From contig CAZRHH010000001.1 of NCBI GenBank assembly GCA_964599885.1, positions 1 through 64,000 of the forward strand: a stretch of 64,000 nucleotides of DNA, in the 5' to 3' direction. The position numbers were made by a program, and so were the translations under genes. Source of the DNA: CAZRHH01 sp964599885. GTDB lineage: Bacteria > Chloroflexota > Dehalococcoidia > DSTF01 > JACRBR01. Below, piece by piece: positions 62,499-64,000 of the stretch (position 1 is its first letter; each line of letters opens with the position of its first letter). The notes under the pieces were generated by a model that worked only from the letters and a program-made list of their open reading frames with translations, was not told where the DNA came from and ran no database searches.

Positions 62499-63995
62499 CT
62501 AAGAAGCCGCAGCGCTCCGCACATCTCGCGCCAGATATTCCGACATCGCACCCGCCGCGATGCGCGCATCCCTGATCGCCGTCACCACAAGATCCGCGCC
62601 GTTGATGTTGTCGCCGCCCGCGTACACGCCCGGCAGATCTGTCATACCGGTTGCGCGATCAACGATCACGACCCCCCATTTGTCAGCCGTCACACCAGTT
62701 GCGGATGCAACGACATCCTCATCAGCACCGTATCCGATCGCCAGCACGACGCTGTCCGCCTCAATCGTAAATTCAGAACCGGGTACCGCCTGCGGCCGCC
62801 TGCGCCCGCTCTCGTCCGGCGGCCCCAGCTCCATCCGCTCGAGTTGCACCGCCCGCACCCGCCCCGTCGGCGTGCCCAGAAACCGCACCGGCGCCGCCAG
62901 AAACTCGAACCGCACCCCTTCTTCGCGAGCGTGCTGCCGTTCCTCTTCCCGCCCGACCATCTCCAGCTCTGTGCGACGGTACACCAGCGTCACCTCCCGC
63001 GCCCCCAGCCGGATCGCCGTCCGCGAACAGTCCATCGACGTGTCGCCGCCGCCGATGACTACGACCTTGCGCCCCGCCCGCAGCGGCTCGCGCATCCCCT
63101 CCGGCAGCTCCGTAGGCGGCAGGTTACCCCGCGAAAGGAATTCCGTCGCCTGGTACACCCCCACAAGGTCATTACCCTCGACATCAAGCGGATTGCCAAC
63201 CGGCGCACCGTGTCCCAGGAACACAGCGTCGTACCCCTCGGCGAGCAGCGAGTCGACCGTACGCATGCTGTCGCCCGTCGCGCCCTGCTTGCCGCCCGCG
63301 CCTGCCTTGCCGATGTACGTGTTGCCCACGAACGTGATCGGCAGCCGCTCCAGACGCTGCATCTTCTCATCGATGACGTGTTTCTCGAGTTTGAAGCCCG
63401 GGATGCCGTACCGAAGCACCCCGCCAGGCTCCGACCACACATCGAACACCGTGATCGCATGCCCGAGCAGCGCCAGCTCCTCCGCGACGGACAGTCCCGC
63501 GGGTCCCGCGCCGACGACCGCGACCCGCTTGCCAGAGAGCGTCACGGGCACCGCGGTTCTTGGCGCCTCGCGTCGCTGGCTATCAGCGACGAATGCCTCC
63601 AGCCGCCCGATCGCCACCGGCTTGGCGTTTTTGCCGACGACGCAGTGACCCTCGCACAGCCGCTCCTGCGGACACAGCCGCCCGCACATCTCGGGCATGT
63701 TGCTCGTCTCGTGAAAGACGCCCGAAGCGCCGTGTACGTCGTCGTTCTCGAGCAGCCACAGCGCCCGCGGAATGTCGTTGCCGACGGGGCACGCCGCCTG
63801 GCACGGCGCCGCTGGGCATTGGATGCACCGCTCCGCTTCGACTTTCGCCGTGGCGATGTCGAGCGGCAGATACACCTCGCTCCAGTTCAGGATGCGGACG
63901 TTCGGATCCTGCTTCGGAATCTTTTGCGCCGGAATCTGCAGACGCGCCTTGCGGTCGACCTTCGGCCGCTCGGAGCGTTCGGGCGGTTGTGGCAT
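62499..63995 (-). CDS. gltD: Glutamate synthase small-subunit-like NADPH oxidoreductase
   Basis: 498 residues. Two N-terminal Cys clusters for [4Fe-4S] (CIQCPAAPCQAACPVGNDIP and CGRLCPQERLCEGHC), then FAD motif VAVVGAGPAGLSVAEELALL and NADPH motif VVVIGGGDTSMDCSRTAIRL near residue 310, and a closing FAD strand GVYAGGDNINGADLV. The beta subunit transfers electrons from NADPH to the large glutamate synthase subunit, or acts as a related stand-alone oxidoreductase. The large subunit is not in the window. Complete; ATG at 63995. Confidence 0.92.
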   Translation of the reverse strand: MPQPPERSERPKVDRKARLQIPAQKIPKQDPNVRILNWSEVYLPLDIATAKVEAERCIQCPAAPCQAACPVGNDIPRALWLLENDDVHGASGVFHETSNMPEMCGRLCPQERLCEGHCVVGKNAKPVAIGRLEAFVADSQRREAPRTAVPVTLSGKRVAVVGAGPAGLSVAEELALLGHAITVFDVWSEPGGVLRYGIPGFKLEKHVIDEKMQRLERLPITFVGNTYIGKAGAGGKQGATGDSMRTVDSLLAEGYDAVFLGHGAPVGNPLDVEGNDLVGVYQATEFLSRGNLPPTELPEGMREPLRAGRKVVVIGGGDTSMDCSRTAIRLGAREVTLVYRRTELEMVGREEERQHAREEGVRFEFLAAPVRFLGTPTGRVRAVQLERMELGPPDESGRRRPQAVPGSEFTIEADSVVLAIGYGADEDVVASATGVTADKWGVVIVDRATGMTDLPGVYAGGDNINGADLVVTAIRDARIAAGAMSEYLARDVRSAAAS

Positions 63996-64000
63996 GAAGT

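Noticed and set aside
1..64000. CRISPR arrays, transposases, integrases, rRNA and tRNA genes
   Set aside because: Looked for direct repeat/spacer patterns, transposase motifs, and tRNA T-arm and acceptor patterns; none found apart from the tmRNA.

Overview
This is 64 kb of GC-rich, densely coded chromosome from a free-living bacterium. The best lineage clue is the tmRNA tag peptide GERQLALAA, which resembles the GERELVLAG-type tags I recall for Dehalococcoides. Together with 2-oxoacid:ferredoxin oxidoreductase genes, many short Chloroflexi-style conserved proteins and no outer-membrane assembly genes, this suggests the phylum Chloroflexota, probably class Dehalococcoidia. That placement is inference. 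No transposase, integrase, phage gene, rRNA, tRNA or CRISPR array was recognised.

Layout. 1-4.4 kb: korA/korB operon headed by a CBS protein, then a RAM-domain protein and small membrane proteins. 4.4-10.3 kb: class III aminotransferase, an HsdR_N-RAMA nuclease-like protein, and small accessory genes. A CaCA cation antiporter follows, preceded by a yybP-ykoY manganese riboswitch whose terminator can be read directly. 10.3-16.5 kb: small Cys-rich proteins, a J-like membrane protein, a GGDEF cyclase, a CtpA-type protease, smpB, a PD40 lipoprotein and the tmRNA gene with its terminator. 16.7-27.5 kb: secreted proteins, a phosphotransferase and a 2391-residue surface protein of 14 tandem repeats ending in a dockerin-like motif. 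27.5-42 kb: metabolic and envelope genes, including methyltransferases, a linalool dehydratase/isomerase-like protein, an amidase, an SGNH hydrolase and a membrane sulfatase operon.

42-49 kb: a mutagenic SOS cassette. A sigma70-type promoter with a LexA-like palindrome in its spacer drives imuB and a small DUF6504-like gene. A vapBC-type toxin-antitoxin pair follows on the opposite strand, then dnaE2 and dinB. The first two genes and the last two overlap or nearly abut, so these are two translesion synthesis modules interrupted by an antisense addiction module.

49-56 kb: sulfurtransferase, thioesterase, MaoC-like protein, HxlR regulator and peroxiredoxin, separated by intergenic gaps full of short dispersed repeats and palindromes.

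56-62.3 kb: a polymorphic-toxin locus. A Sec-exported RHS/YD-repeat protein (split by one frameshift) is followed, with 7 nt overlap, by a candidate immunity gene. Next comes an orphan RHS tip with a different C-terminal domain, then a second small candidate immunity gene. The orphan shares about 0.75 kb of near-identical coding DNA with the parent and has a sharp breakpoint. This is the most interesting system here. The window ends with a glutamate synthase small-subunit-like gene.
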